A DNA stretch of 64,000 bases from Salisediminibacterium halotolerans (GTDB taxonomy: Bacteria; Bacillota; Bacilli; Bacillales; Salisediminibacteriaceae), in NCBI RefSeq assembly GCF_003814815.1, contig NZ_RKQQ01000002.1, positions 485,418 to 549,417 on the forward strand, read 5' to 3'. The notes under the pieces were generated by a model. The model was not told where the DNA came from. It saw nothing but the letters and a program-made list of their open reading frames with translations, and did not search any database. A program made the translations under genes and the position numbers. Positions 34,255 to 42,775 of this stretch are shown one piece after another. Numbering within the stretch: position 1 is the stretch's first letter; every line of letters starts with the position of its first letter.

Positions 34255-35145
34255 ATGACATCTTCAGTCGGTTTGGTGTTAGAAGGCGGAGCAATGCGCG
34301 GCGTTTTCTCAGGAGGAGTTCTTGAATATTTTCTTAAAGAAAATCTGGAATTTCCGTATGTTGTCGGCGTATCAGCGGGCGCTTGCAATGCTGCATCGTT
34401 TATTTCCAAACAGGAAAAGAGAAATAAAGATGTGACGATCGGCTATTCCAATCATCCGGATTATATTTCAATTAAACGTTTGTTGAAACGGGGAGAACTG
34501 TTTAACATGGATTTAATTTTTGATCGGATACCGAATGTGGAAAGGCCGTTTGATTATGACAAGTTTTATTATTCACCGACAAGGTTTCATGTCGGTACAA
34601 CGGACTGTGTGACAGGACAAACCGTTTATTTTGAGAAAAACGAGATTGTCGGCAATTTTAATAAAATCTTACGAGCATCATCCTCACTGCCGATGCTGGC
34701 CCCGCCGATTAAGCATAACGGGCGATACTTATTGGATGGAGGCATCAGTGATCCGGTGCCGATTCAGAAATCAGTCGAGGAGGGCAACGACAAACATGTT
34801 ATCGTGTTGACCCAAAGCGAAGGTTACAGGAAAAAAGCGGCTTCTAAAGGAATGTGGTATTTCGAGCGAAAATATAAAGATTATCCGGGTCTTATTAACG
34901 TCGTTCAAAACCGTTATCGCATTTATAACGATACAATCGATTATATTCACCAGCTTGAGCGTGAGGGCAGAGCCTTTGTCTTCCGTCCGGATGACCTGCG
35001 CGGGGTGACAAGGATGGAACGGAAACGAAGCAGATTGGAATCTCTTTATGATCACGGCTATAACTTGAGCCAAAACAAAATGACTGAGCTGCAGCAATTT
35101 TTATCTGATTCTGAAGGTAATGCGTCCAATGTTGAATCGTCCTAA
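34255..35145 (+). CDS. Patatin-like phospholipase
   Basis: This 296-aa cytosolic or membrane-associated acyl hydrolase opens with VGLVLEGGAMRGVFSGGVL (oxyanion loop GGAMRG), has the nucleophile S40 in GVSAGA and the catalytic D161 in LLDGGISDPVP. All parts of the Ser-Asp dyad are present. Substrate is unknown. The ATG at 34255 lies after AAGGGGTG. The next gene overlaps its 3' end by 26 nt. Confidence 0.92.
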   Translation: MTSSVGLVLEGGAMRGVFSGGVLEYFLKENLEFPYVVGVSAGACNAASFISKQEKRNKDVTIGYSNHPDYISIKRLLKRGELFNMDLIFDRIPNVERPFDYDKFYYSPTRFHVGTTDCVTGQTVYFEKNEIVGNFNKILRASSSLPMLAPPIKHNGRYLLDGGISDPVPIQKSVEEGNDKHVIVLTQSEGYRKKAASKGMWYFERKYKDYPGLINVVQNRYRIYNDTIDYIHQLEREGRAFVFRPDDLRGVTRMERKRSRLESLYDHGYNLSQNKMTELQQFLSDSEGNASNVESS

Positions 35146-35563
35146 GGGTTACAAGCTTCTCATCATCTCGTTATTCTTAGTTTTTATTAGCCTTGTGTCG
35201 CGTTCATTGATATATATGGGTATTTCCATATCAGTTGCGGCGGCGATCGTATTTTTACTCACAAAAGATACCTCAGAGCGGCGCAAACCCGCGATGAACG
35301 AGCGGAAACATCAATCGCAGGAAGACGCAAAAGAAGTAAAAAAAACCGCCGGAAATGTCTCAATTATTGGATGGCTGTTTTTGCTGACAGGAATAGCGAT
35401 GGCTTTTTACGGCGGGGCAGGGCTCTTTTCTGACGAACATTTATTGCATCGGACAGAGATAATGACAGATGATTTGTTTGCTCTGTATACTTTTTTTGTC
35501 CTTGGTATTTTTGCTTCATTTTACGGACTTTACCAAATAATATTTCAATATTTATCTGAATAA
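35120..35563 (+). CDS. Hypothetical small membrane protein
   Basis: This protein of up to 147 aa has two N-terminal hydrophobic segments (about 14-45), a charged loop (KDTSERRKPAMNERKHQSQEDAKEVKK) and two further helices (about 80-98 and 118-140). I do not recognise it. The start is either ATG 35120 or ATG 35129; GAAGG lies before both and neither spacing is ideal. It overlaps the patatin gene and is probably coupled to it. Its terminator hairpin is split from its T-tract by repeat copy 4. Confidence 0.65.
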   Translation: MRPMLNRPKGYKLLIISLFLVFISLVSRSLIYMGISISVAAAIVFLLTKDTSERRKPAMNERKHQSQEDAKEVKKTAGNVSIIGWLFLLTGIAMAFYGGAGLFSDEHLLHRTEIMTDDLFALYTFFVLGIFASFYGLYQIIFQYLSE

Positions 35564-35564
35564 A

Positions 35565-35580
35565 GGCAGCGGAAGCTGCC
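35565..35580 (+). terminator. Terminator hairpin, left copy of a duplicated pair, no T-tract
   Basis: GGCAGC pairs with GCTGCC around GGAA (35565-35580), 2 nt after the stop codon. TCAGATTGTAGACAAA follows directly instead of T residues. The matching copy is at 36008-36023. Confidence 0.75.
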
Positions 35581-36007
35581 TCAGATTGTAGACAAATTAT
35601 TATTTTGAAGTAAGCCACGCAGCCACTAACCTCCGCTTTCCCCGGGCAAGGACTCAGCTAGTATTCGGCGGCCGGAGGCCGCTGAATACGGATCTTCGTC
35701 TGTTGCTTTCCCGGAGGCGTCGGAGGAGTGGATGCATGGCTTCTTTTTTTATGAATACACTCCATTCAAAAAAGGAGGATGACCCAGCATCCCGGCTTAA
35801 TCCTGCGGGATAGCGAGACAGGCGAGACCCTGCAGGGCATAAGCCCGAAGCGGCTCGGCGTTCGCCCGCGGACTAGTAAGACACGGCGAAGTCTTTTTGA
35901 GCCGATGTCGCAGTGATACCTTCAGGTGAAAGAAGCCGGACGATGTGTCGTCATCCGTTCCGTTTAATATGACATCTATCGATGTCATGACTTTGTCAAC
36001 ACTCTAA
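35581..36007 (+). repeat. Modular TIR repeat element, copy 4
   Basis: This fills the 530-bp gap before the MFS gene. Ends are TCAGATTGTAGACAAA (35581-35596) and TTTGTCAACACTCTAA (35992-36007). It contains apical module A with a changed but still paired inner repeat (GTATTC..GAATAC; in copy 1 GGATTC..GAATCC), linker type II (TATGAATACACTC) and the long right module with AAGACACGGCGAAGTCTT. The outer arms of the left hairpin (AGCCACGCAGCCACT / AGTGGATGCATGGCT) are imperfect. No gene is seen. Confidence 0.9.
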
Positions 36008-36028
36008 GGCAGCGGCAGCTGCCTTTTT
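36008..36028 (+). terminator. Terminator hairpin, right copy, with T-tract
   Basis: GGCAGC GGCA GCTGCC (36008-36023) differs from the left copy in one loop base and is followed by TTTTT (36024-36028). The T-tract also forms part of the -35 of the next promoter. Confidence 0.8.
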
Positions 36029-36053
36029 CATTTGCTTGAAAATACGCTATAAT
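36025..36053 (+). promoter_or_regulatory. Candidate sigma-A promoter of the MFS gene
   Basis: TTTTCA (36025-36030) and TATAAT (36048-36053) are 17 nt apart, 40 nt before the start codon. The -35 overlaps the T-tract of the upstream terminator. Confidence 0.6.
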
Positions 36054-36093
36054 GGTATTTAGATTATCGAAATAATAGGAGACAGTGTCACTG

Positions 36094-37320
36094 ATGAAAA
36101 TGGAAAAACGAAATTTAATGATTATGTGGTTTGCAAATTTCTTCGTTTCAGCGAGCGCAACAATGGTGCTTCCTTTTTTGTCGATATATATTGAGACGTT
36201 TGGAAGTTATTCTGACGCTTTCGTGCAGCGATGGAGCGGCTTTATCTTCGGGATCACATTCTTGGTCGCCTTTTTTGTTTCGCCGCTTTGGGGACGGTTT
36301 GGCGACAAATTCGGCCGGAAAAAAATCTTAATTATTACCGGATTCGGCATTGCTTTATCGATTTTTCTGATGAGTTTTGTCAGCAGCGTATGGGAATTGT
36401 TTTTTTTGCGGATGCTGATGGGGGTTGTTACCGGTTTCATCCCGACTTCAATGGCTTTAATCTCTGCTCAGACAGATAAAAAAGTTGCCGGCAAAGTGCT
36501 TGGGACATTACAGATGGGCACAGTATCCGGCGGTTTATTCGGCCCGTTAATCGGAGGGGCTCTCGCTGACAGTGTCGGTTTTACGTATACATTTGTATCA
36601 ACCGCTTCCGTTATTACACTGGCAACCTTTTTAGTGATTTTCGGCATAAAAGAAGTCACAGCGGAATCTGGCGAGCAAGCGAATGAAAAGAAGAAATCAA
36701 TGGCTGAAGTGCTGCTGATGATCACAAGAGACCCGCTATTAATCACCGTCATGGTGATCTCCTTAATTGTCCAAACAGCCAATTTTAGCATTCAGCCGCA
36801 GCTGGCTTTATACGTCGGTGAATTGTTAACGACTGAAAACGTTGCTTTTCTTGCCGGTTTGGCTTTTTCGGCAACCGGTCTCGGAAATTTAACAGCGACG
36901 AGGTTTTGGGGAACGCAAGGCGATCGAATCGGTCATGAGAAGATTTTATTGATTTGTTTACTGCTTGCCGGAACATTTTTTCTTCCGCAAGCATTCGTGC
37001 CTGCTATTATTCCGTTAATTATACTGCGGTTTTTATTTGGCTTGGCTATTGGCGGGATCATTCCGTGTGTAACGGCATATATACGTCAAGCAGTGCCTGT
37101 GAAAGAACAGGGCGAAGTTCTCGGCTACAATCAAAGTTTCCGTTTTCTCGGCAATGTTCTTGGTCCGGCGGTGGGCGGAGTGATTGCCGGAAGCTTTGGG
37201 ATAACAGCTGTTTTTTACGTATCATCAATGCTGTTTTTTGGCGCTGCCATTGCTCTTTATATTATTCTGGTGAAGAACAGGCGTGTAAAAAAACGCAAAG
37301 ACTTACTGTTGCATCACTGA
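36094..37320 (+). CDS. MFS multidrug-type transporter (DHA1)
   Basis: This 408-aa protein has twelve predicted membrane helices. MFS motif A is clear after helix 2 (GRFGDKFGRKKILI), with a repeat of it in the second half (RFWGTQGDRIGHEKILL), and motif C-like GGLFGPLIGGALADSVG in helix 5 marks drug/H+ antiporters. The substrate is unknown. The ATG at 36094 is about 10 nt after AGGAGAC; a GTG at 36085 is too close. A small gene follows after 26 nt. Confidence 0.85.
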   Translation: MKMEKRNLMIMWFANFFVSASATMVLPFLSIYIETFGSYSDAFVQRWSGFIFGITFLVAFFVSPLWGRFGDKFGRKKILIITGFGIALSIFLMSFVSSVWELFFLRMLMGVVTGFIPTSMALISAQTDKKVAGKVLGTLQMGTVSGGLFGPLIGGALADSVGFTYTFVSTASVITLATFLVIFGIKEVTAESGEQANEKKKSMAEVLLMITRDPLLITVMVISLIVQTANFSIQPQLALYVGELLTTENVAFLAGLAFSATGLGNLTATRFWGTQGDRIGHEKILLICLLLAGTFFLPQAFVPAIIPLIILRFLFGLAIGGIIPCVTAYIRQAVPVKEQGEVLGYNQSFRFLGNVLGPAVGGVIAGSFGITAVFYVSSMLFFGAAIALYIILVKNRRVKKRKDLLLHH

Positions 37321-37346
37321 TTATGCATGGATAAGGAGCGATTACA

Positions 37347-37517
37347 TTGGTATTAACAATCAAAGAAAAGAAACTGATGCTTTGTCTGCTGAAAAAGGAA
37401 CGGCGTAAAAAGTTTTTTGCCAAAAACAATGTTGATGACGTTGAAGCATTGATCGATAAATTGGAACAGAATTTACGGAATGAAAACATGAATGAAACAG
37501 CTCCGGACAAACTGTAA
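37347..37517 (+). CDS. Small basic hypothetical protein, 56 aa
   Basis: This short frame starts with TTG at 37347, with AAGGAG 8 nt upstream, and reads MVLTIKEKKLMLCLLKKERR at its start, then KKFFAKNNVDDVEALIDKLEQNLRN. It is helical, basic at the N-terminus and acidic later. I know no function. It probably shares the transcript of the MFS gene. Confidence 0.6.
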   Translation: MVLTIKEKKLMLCLLKKERRKKFFAKNNVDDVEALIDKLEQNLRNENMNETAPDKL

Positions 37518-37547
37518 TTCGGAATAATCAACGGCTTTATACCTTCA

Positions 37548-37585
37548 TTCACAAAACCGTAACGGATTTTGGATTATTTTGTGAA
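37548..37585. promoter_or_regulatory. Inverted repeat upstream of the OFA transporter gene
   Basis: TTCACAAAA (37548-37556) and TTTTGTGAA (37577-37585) are perfect inverted arms with 20 nt between; CCGTAACGG lies in the loop. No T-tract follows directly. It may be an operator (TGTGA/TCACA half-sites recall CRP/FNR-family sites, but the spacing differs) or a weak terminator. Confidence 0.4.
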
Positions 37586-37666
37586 CGAATACACAAAAAT
37601 GTTTTTTTTAACGGGATGTTCAGCTAAACTTAATATAAGATTAAAAAATGAAGGTGGTTGGAAATT

Positions 37667-38932
37667 ATGGCCGTTAAAAACAGATGGTTTATTGCACTTT
37701 CGGCAATTGCTATTCATATGTCTATTGGCTCTGCATATGCTTACAGTGTATTTCAAAATCCATTGAATGAAACGTTAGGTTGGGAACAAACACAAGTTTC
37801 TCTCGCTTTTACAATCGCAATTTTCTTTCTCGGCATCTCGGCAGCATTTTTCGGTCCGTTCGTAGAGAAAAAAGGCCCGCGGATCTCAGCGATGACCGCA
37901 GCCGTTTTATTTACCAGCGGTTTAGTGATTTCAGGTTTAGCGGTGTCAGTTAACTCACTGCTGTTATTTTTACTTGGCTACGGTGTGATCGGCGGCATGG
38001 GGCTTGGCCTGGGATATATTTCGCCAGTTTCTACACTTGTTAAATGGTTTCCGGACCGGCGCGGTTTGGCGACAGGTATGGCTGTATTAGGGTTCGGGGC
38101 CGGAGCGCTGGTAGCAAGCCCGGCAGCGGCCAGTTTGATCAATTCTTTAGGCATAGCGGCAACCTTTTATGTGCTGGCAGCGATCTTTTTTGTTTTGATG
38201 TTTTCCGGCGCGCTGTACATCGCCCGACCTCCGGAAGGTTGGCTTCCGGAATCAATGAAAGACAGCGAAGGAACCGAAAAGAAGAAGATCAAACGGGATT
38301 TGGCTCAAATGACTTCAAAAGAAGCGGTCAAAACAAAAAGGTTTTGGATGCTTTGGACGATGATGTTTATCAATATTTCCGTCGGGATTATGATCATTTC
38401 CGTCGCATCGCCGCTCGCACAGGAAAAAGTCGGCATGTCGGCGATTGCTGCTGCCAGTATGGTCGGAATCATGGGAATATTTAACGGCGGCGGAAGAATC
38501 GTCTGGGCATCTGCCTCTGATTATATTGGACGGGGCCGAACGTTTGCGATATTTTTCGGCATACAATTAGCAGCCTTTATGATTTTACCGACAATTACGA
38601 ATATTTTACTCTTCCAAATCTTAATTTTTGCAGTTATTTCTATATACGGCGGAGGCTTTGCATCGCTTCCGGCATTTATCGGCGATTTATTTGGTACGAA
38701 ACAACTCGGAGCAATACACGGATTGCTGTTGACGTCTTGGTCGATGGCAGGGGTTGTCGGTCCTATGACTGTTTCGGTTGTACGAAGCATGACTGGAAGC
38801 TACGATGCGATCTTTTATTTGTTTGCCGTTCTTATTGCTGCGGCGTTCATTATCTCGCTGAGACTGATGAAAAATATTAAAGATATTGAGAAAGTTGCTG
38901 AAGAAGAAGAAAGAATCGAAAAGATGGCCTGA
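37667..38932 (+). CDS. OFA-family MFS transporter (oxalate/formate antiporter type)
   Basis: This 421-aa protein with twelve membrane helices has the N-terminal signature SIGSAYAYSVFQNPLNETLGWEQTQVSLAFTIAIFFLG and the G-rich YGVIGGMGLGLGYISPVSTLVKWFPDRRGLATGMAVLGFGAGA of the oxalate:formate antiporter family. Members move oxalate, formate, pyruvate or lactate; the substrate is not set by sequence. The formate dehydrogenase gene is about 3.6 kb away and could be linked in function. The ATG at 37667 follows AAGGTGG. Confidence 0.85.
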   Translation: MAVKNRWFIALSAIAIHMSIGSAYAYSVFQNPLNETLGWEQTQVSLAFTIAIFFLGISAAFFGPFVEKKGPRISAMTAAVLFTSGLVISGLAVSVNSLLLFLLGYGVIGGMGLGLGYISPVSTLVKWFPDRRGLATGMAVLGFGAGALVASPAAASLINSLGIAATFYVLAAIFFVLMFSGALYIARPPEGWLPESMKDSEGTEKKKIKRDLAQMTSKEAVKTKRFWMLWTMMFINISVGIMIISVASPLAQEKVGMSAIAAASMVGIMGIFNGGGRIVWASASDYIGRGRTFAIFFGIQLAAFMILPTITNILLFQILIFAVISIYGGGFASLPAFIGDLFGTKQLGAIHGLLLTSWSMAGVVGPMTVSVVRSMTGSYDAIFYLFAVLIAAAFIISLRLMKNIKDIEKVAEEEERIEKMA

Positions 38933-38944
38933 GATGAATGAATA

Positions 38945-38982
38945 AGAAAAGCCGACTGCTCTTTTTAATCGGCTTTTCTTTA
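38945..38982 (+). terminator. Rho-independent terminator after the OFA gene
   Basis: AGAAAAGCCGA (38945-38955) pairs with TCGGCTTTTCT (38969-38979), followed by TTATTTTTT. Confidence 0.82.
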
Positions 38983-39044
38983 TTTTTTATATTCAAATCA
39001 GTATAATGAGGATTCATTCATTACATAGGGAGGAGCACAGCATC

Positions 39045-39587
39045 ATGAATTTATGGTATCGGATCAACCATCATTACGGCAAAACAATCGTAATAATCAC
39101 GTTTTTAATCATTGCTTTAATTACGGTGCTATCGTTTTTACCCGGTTATCAAGGAGAACTGCCGTTTTGGATCACTCAGCTGCCGTTATTAAACGCTGTA
39201 CTTAACAGTTTTACTTTTCTCTTTTTATTAGGCGCCTTAGCGGCGATTTTACAGAAAAACGTTGTTGTCCATCGCCGGTTTATATACGCCGCCTTCAGCA
39301 CGACCGCACTTTTTCTTGTTTCTTATGTGACATTTCATTTCATGGCAGAGTCAACGTCTTATGGCGGAACGGGTATGTGGGCAGCTGTTTACTATTTCAT
39401 TTTAATCACGCACATCATTTTGGCAGCTGTGATCGTCCCGCTCGCGTTAACGAGTTTTTTTACAGGTATTAACGATTTCAGAGAAAAACATAAAAGATGG
39501 TCGCGCTGGACAATGCCGATTTGGTTGTATGTCAGCATCACCGGTGTACTCGTTTATATGCTCATCTCACCGTACTATGCATTTTAA
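39045..39587 (+). CDS. YozB/CtaM family membrane protein (DUF420)
   Basis: This 180-aa protein has five membrane helices with conserved His residues (VVVHRRFIYAAF, YVTFHFMAE, ILITHIILAAV, KHKRWSRW). It matches the DUF420 family, B. subtilis YozB. The S. aureus member CtaM is needed for maturation of haem A-containing terminal oxidase. The ATG at 39045 follows AGGGAGGA by 10 nt. No oxidase genes are adjacent. Confidence 0.85.
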   Translation: MNLWYRINHHYGKTIVIITFLIIALITVLSFLPGYQGELPFWITQLPLLNAVLNSFTFLFLLGALAAILQKNVVVHRRFIYAAFSTTALFLVSYVTFHFMAESTSYGGTGMWAAVYYFILITHIILAAVIVPLALTSFFTGINDFREKHKRWSRWTMPIWLYVSITGVLVYMLISPYYAF

Positions 39588-39670
39588 TTCTCCTTTGTAA
39601 AAACGCTTTCTTTTTGTTGCGCAATGAGATAAAATAAATGATAGATCATTAGAGGAGGGGGACTGAATGC

Positions 39671-40324
39671 ATGGGAGACATACAAGGCGTTATCTTTGAT
39701 CTCGACGGCGTTATTGTCGACACAGCAGTACATCATTTTCAAGCGTGGCAGCGTCTGGCAGATCAATTAGGTTTTTCATTTACAGAAAAAGATAATGAAC
39801 GTCTTAAAGGTGTAAGCAGGATGGATTCACTAAATATTTTGCTTGAGATCGGCGGAATAAGCAAAACTGAACAGGAGAAACTTGAATTAGCTGCACAAAA
39901 AAACAGCGAATATGTTGAAGCAATTTCGCAAATGACTGAAAATGAAATACTTCCCGGGATTAAAGCTTTTTTAGCCGAGCTGAAAGAAGCGGGTATCCCA
40001 ATCGCGATAGGTTCTGCCAGCAAAAACACACCGATTATTTTGGAGCGCATCGGTCTTAAAGATGCATTTGACACTGTTGTTGATGGAAATGTTATTAATA
40101 AGGCTAAACCGGATCCGGAAGTCTTCTTGACAGGAGCGCGACGATTAAACATCGACCCGTCGCATTGTGTGGTGTTCGAGGATGCACAGTCCGGTATCGA
40201 AGCTGCCAAAAACGCCGGCATGTATGCGGTTGCAGTCGGTGATGCCGCTGTATTGTCCGGGGCAGATGATTACGTAAGCTCGCTCGAAGAAGTAACACTC
40301 GATCGCTTGAAAAAAGTCATATAA
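39671..40324 (+). CDS. pgmB: Beta-phosphoglucomutase
   Basis: This 217-aa HAD-family mutase converts beta-glucose 1-phosphate to glucose 6-phosphate. Motif I is FDLDGVIVDTAVHHFQAW (nucleophile D11 or so, acid/base two residues later), with the RLKGVSRMDSL substrate loop in the cap, IGSASKN as motif II, and VFEDAQSGIEAAK as motif IV. It lies 58 nt before a GH65 phosphorylase, whose product is beta-glucose 1-phosphate, so the two form one pathway. Confidence 0.93.
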   Translation: MGDIQGVIFDLDGVIVDTAVHHFQAWQRLADQLGFSFTEKDNERLKGVSRMDSLNILLEIGGISKTEQEKLELAAQKNSEYVEAISQMTENEILPGIKAFLAELKEAGIPIAIGSASKNTPIILERIGLKDAFDTVVDGNVINKAKPDPEVFLTGARRLNIDPSHCVVFEDAQSGIEAAKNAGMYAVAVGDAAVLSGADDYVSSLEEVTLDRLKKVI

Positions 40325-40337
40325 AAATTTTTTATAA

Positions 40338-40353
40338 TGCAAACGGTTGCGCA
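40338..40353. promoter_or_regulatory. LacI/CcpA-like operator in the pgmB-GH65 gap
   Basis: TGCAAACGGTTGCGCA is a near-palindrome with the CG-centred layout of LacI-family operators (ends TGC/GCA, AA/TT inside). It lies 30 nt before the phosphorylase start. The regulator gene is not in the window. Confidence 0.45.
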
Positions 40354-40382
40354 AATTGTGCAAAATTTTGAGGAGGGATACG

Positions 40383-42683
40383 ATGAAACCTTATTTGAAA
40401 GAACATCCTTGGTCGATTATCGAAGACTCTTTTGACAAAAACTATCATCAAATTTCAGAAAGCATTTTCAGTATCGGGAACGGTCATATGGGGCAGCGGG
40501 CCAATTTTGAAGAGACTTATTCAGGAGAAAGTTTACAAGGCAGTTATATGGCCGGTGTCTATTATCCGGACAAAACCCGGGTCGGCTGGTGGAAAAACGG
40601 TTATCCTGAATATTTTGCAAAAGTGTTAAATGCTACAAACTGGATCGGTCTGTCCTTTAAGATTGACGGCGAAGAATTGGATTTAAATAAAGCAGATGTG
40701 AAATCATTTTACCGGGAACTGAACATGAAAGAAGGCTATTTAACGCGGAAATTCACAGCGGAACTTTCTGCGGGGAAAGTGGTCGAAGTTGAAGCAACAA
40801 GATTTGTCAGTATCGTCAACAAGGAAATCGGCGCGATTGAATACAAGCTGACGCCGGTGAATTTTTCCGCAACGGTGCAAGTCTGTTCTTATCTTGACGG
40901 TGATATTAAAAATGAAGATGCAAACTATGACGAAAAGTTTTGGGATCCAGTTCACGTAAGTGCTGAGGATGAGCGAACTTCAGTGACCGTAAAAACCAAA
41001 AAACTTGATTTTTACTACTGTGCGATGCAAGAAACCCACATTTATCAAGGGGACGAGCGCCAGACCGGTTCGGTTGTGAACAACGAAACAGAGAAGTATT
41101 CCGATGTAACGTTTGAACTTGAGCTGAATGAAAACACGCCGATGACGGTATATAAATATGCGGCTAATGTAACAAACAGGGACCATGACATTTCCGAGTT
41201 GGAAAAAGCCGCGGCACTTTCATTGGATCAAGCTGTTCAAAAAGGATTCACACAGTTAAAAACCGAACAATCTCAGCAGTGGGAGAAGAAGTGGCTTGAC
41301 AGCGATATTGTCATCGAAGGCGATGTTTCTGCGCAGCAAGGGATCCGTTTTAATATTTTTCAGCTCAATCAAACGTACACAGGCGAAGATGAGCGGTTAA
41401 ATATCGGTCCGAAAGGCTTTACAGGTGAAAAATACGGCGGCAGCACGTATTGGGACACTGAAGCCTATTGCTTGCCATTTTACTTAGCGACTTCCGAACA
41501 GAGAATCCCGCGAAATTTACTGATTTACCGGTATAATCATTTGGAAAAGGCAAAAGAAAACGCAGCAAAACTCGGGTTTTCCAAGGGCGCTCTTTATCCG
41601 ATGGTAACGATGAACGGCGAAGAATCACACAATGAGTGGGAAATCACGTTTGAAGAGATTCATCGTAACGGCGCCATCGCGTATGCGATATACAACTATG
41701 TCAATTATACGGGAGACAAATCGTATCTCGGGGAATACGGGATCGAAGTTTTAACTGAAATTTCAAGATTTTGGGAAGACAGGGTTCATTACGTCGAACA
41801 TAAAGGGTACGTTATGATCGGTGTTACAGGGCCGAATGAATATGAAAACAACGTACACAACAACTGGTATACAAATCGCATTGCAGCGTGGACATTGGAA
41901 TATACCTTGAATGTTCTCGATTATTTAAAAGATTCTGATCCGGACCTTTATAAAAAATGGGTTGCTAAACTGGCTATTAAAGAAGAAGAAACCTCTAAAT
42001 GGGCTGACATTATTCACCGTATGTATTATCCGTACGATGAACAGCGCGGCGTATTTTTGCAGCAGGATTTGTTTTTGGATAAAGAACTGATGCCTGTTGC
42101 GGAGCTGGATGACCGTCATCTGCCGATTAACCAAAACTGGTCATGGGATCGAATTCTCCGTTCCTGTTTTATAAAGCAAGCGGATGTATTGCAAGGGTTA
42201 TACTTCTTAAATAATGAATTTGACATGGATACGAAAAAGCGAAACTTTGATTTTTACGAGCCGATGACCGTCCATGAATCGTCGCTTTCCCCGTGTGTCC
42301 ATGCGATTTTAGCTTGTGAGCTCGGTTATAAAGAGAAAGCGTACGAAATGTACTTGCGGACAGCGCGGCTTGACTTGGATAATTATAATAACGATACGGA
42401 AGACGGTTGTCATATTACGAGTATGGCCGGTACTTGGATGTCAGTCGTGGAAGGTTTCGGCGGCATGAAAATCAAAAACGATCAGCTGATTCTTAATCCG
42501 TTCATTCCCGGAAACTGGACATCGTATTCGTTTAAAATTGTTTTTCGTCATGCGCGACTTCGTGTTCAAATCGATCAAAAACACATTGATGTTACAAATG
42601 AATCTGATGTCGCGGTCGATGCTGTGATTCACGGCGAACAGTTCAGGATCGAGGGAAAATCATCCGTTTCGTTAGATCACTGA
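40383..42683 (+). CDS. Glycoside hydrolase family 65 phosphorylase, probably maltose phosphorylase
   Basis: This 766-aa cytosolic enzyme should cleave maltose with phosphate to glucose and beta-glucose 1-phosphate. An N-terminal beta-sandwich (about 1-270) leads into an (alpha/alpha)6 barrel: RGQ-type block RFNIFQLNQTY, GEKYGGSTYWDTEAYCLPFY, HNEWEITFEEIHRNGAIAYAI with the likely catalytic Glu at 425, and the phosphate-binding HESSLSPCVHAI. Length equals known Bacillus maltose phosphorylases (about 760-770). Kojibiose, trehalose and nigerose phosphorylases share this fold, so the disaccharide is inferred from the overall likeness and the pgmB neighbour. Confidence 0.88.
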   Translation: MKPYLKEHPWSIIEDSFDKNYHQISESIFSIGNGHMGQRANFEETYSGESLQGSYMAGVYYPDKTRVGWWKNGYPEYFAKVLNATNWIGLSFKIDGEELDLNKADVKSFYRELNMKEGYLTRKFTAELSAGKVVEVEATRFVSIVNKEIGAIEYKLTPVNFSATVQVCSYLDGDIKNEDANYDEKFWDPVHVSAEDERTSVTVKTKKLDFYYCAMQETHIYQGDERQTGSVVNNETEKYSDVTFELELNENTPMTVYKYAANVTNRDHDISELEKAAALSLDQAVQKGFTQLKTEQSQQWEKKWLDSDIVIEGDVSAQQGIRFNIFQLNQTYTGEDERLNIGPKGFTGEKYGGSTYWDTEAYCLPFYLATSEQRIPRNLLIYRYNHLEKAKENAAKLGFSKGALYPMVTMNGEESHNEWEITFEEIHRNGAIAYAIYNYVNYTGDKSYLGEYGIEVLTEISRFWEDRVHYVEHKGYVMIGVTGPNEYENNVHNNWYTNRIAAWTLEYTLNVLDYLKDSDPDLYKKWVAKLAIKEEETSKWADIIHRMYYPYDEQRGVFLQQDLFLDKELMPVAELDDRHLPINQNWSWDRILRSCFIKQADVLQGLYFLNNEFDMDTKKRNFDFYEPMTVHESSLSPCVHAILACELGYKEKAYEMYLRTARLDLDNYNNDTEDGCHITSMAGTWMSVVEGFGGMKIKNDQLILNPFIPGNWTSYSFKIVFRHARLRVQIDQKHIDVTNESDVAVDAVIHGEQFRIEGKSSVSLDH

Positions 42684-42687
42684 TTAT

Positions 42688-42737
42688 AAAAGCAGTGTTC
42701 AGGCAGGTGAAACCTGTTCTGAACCTGCTTTTTTTAG
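42688..42737 (+). terminator. Rho-independent terminator after the GH65 gene
   Basis: AGCAGTGTTCAG pairs with CTGAACCTGCT (one bulge/mismatch), with a nested CAGGT/ACCTG, then TTTTTTT. Confidence 0.82.
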
Positions 42738-42775
42738 TACGATGAATGAAGACTAACTAGTTTGGAGGGGAAGTT

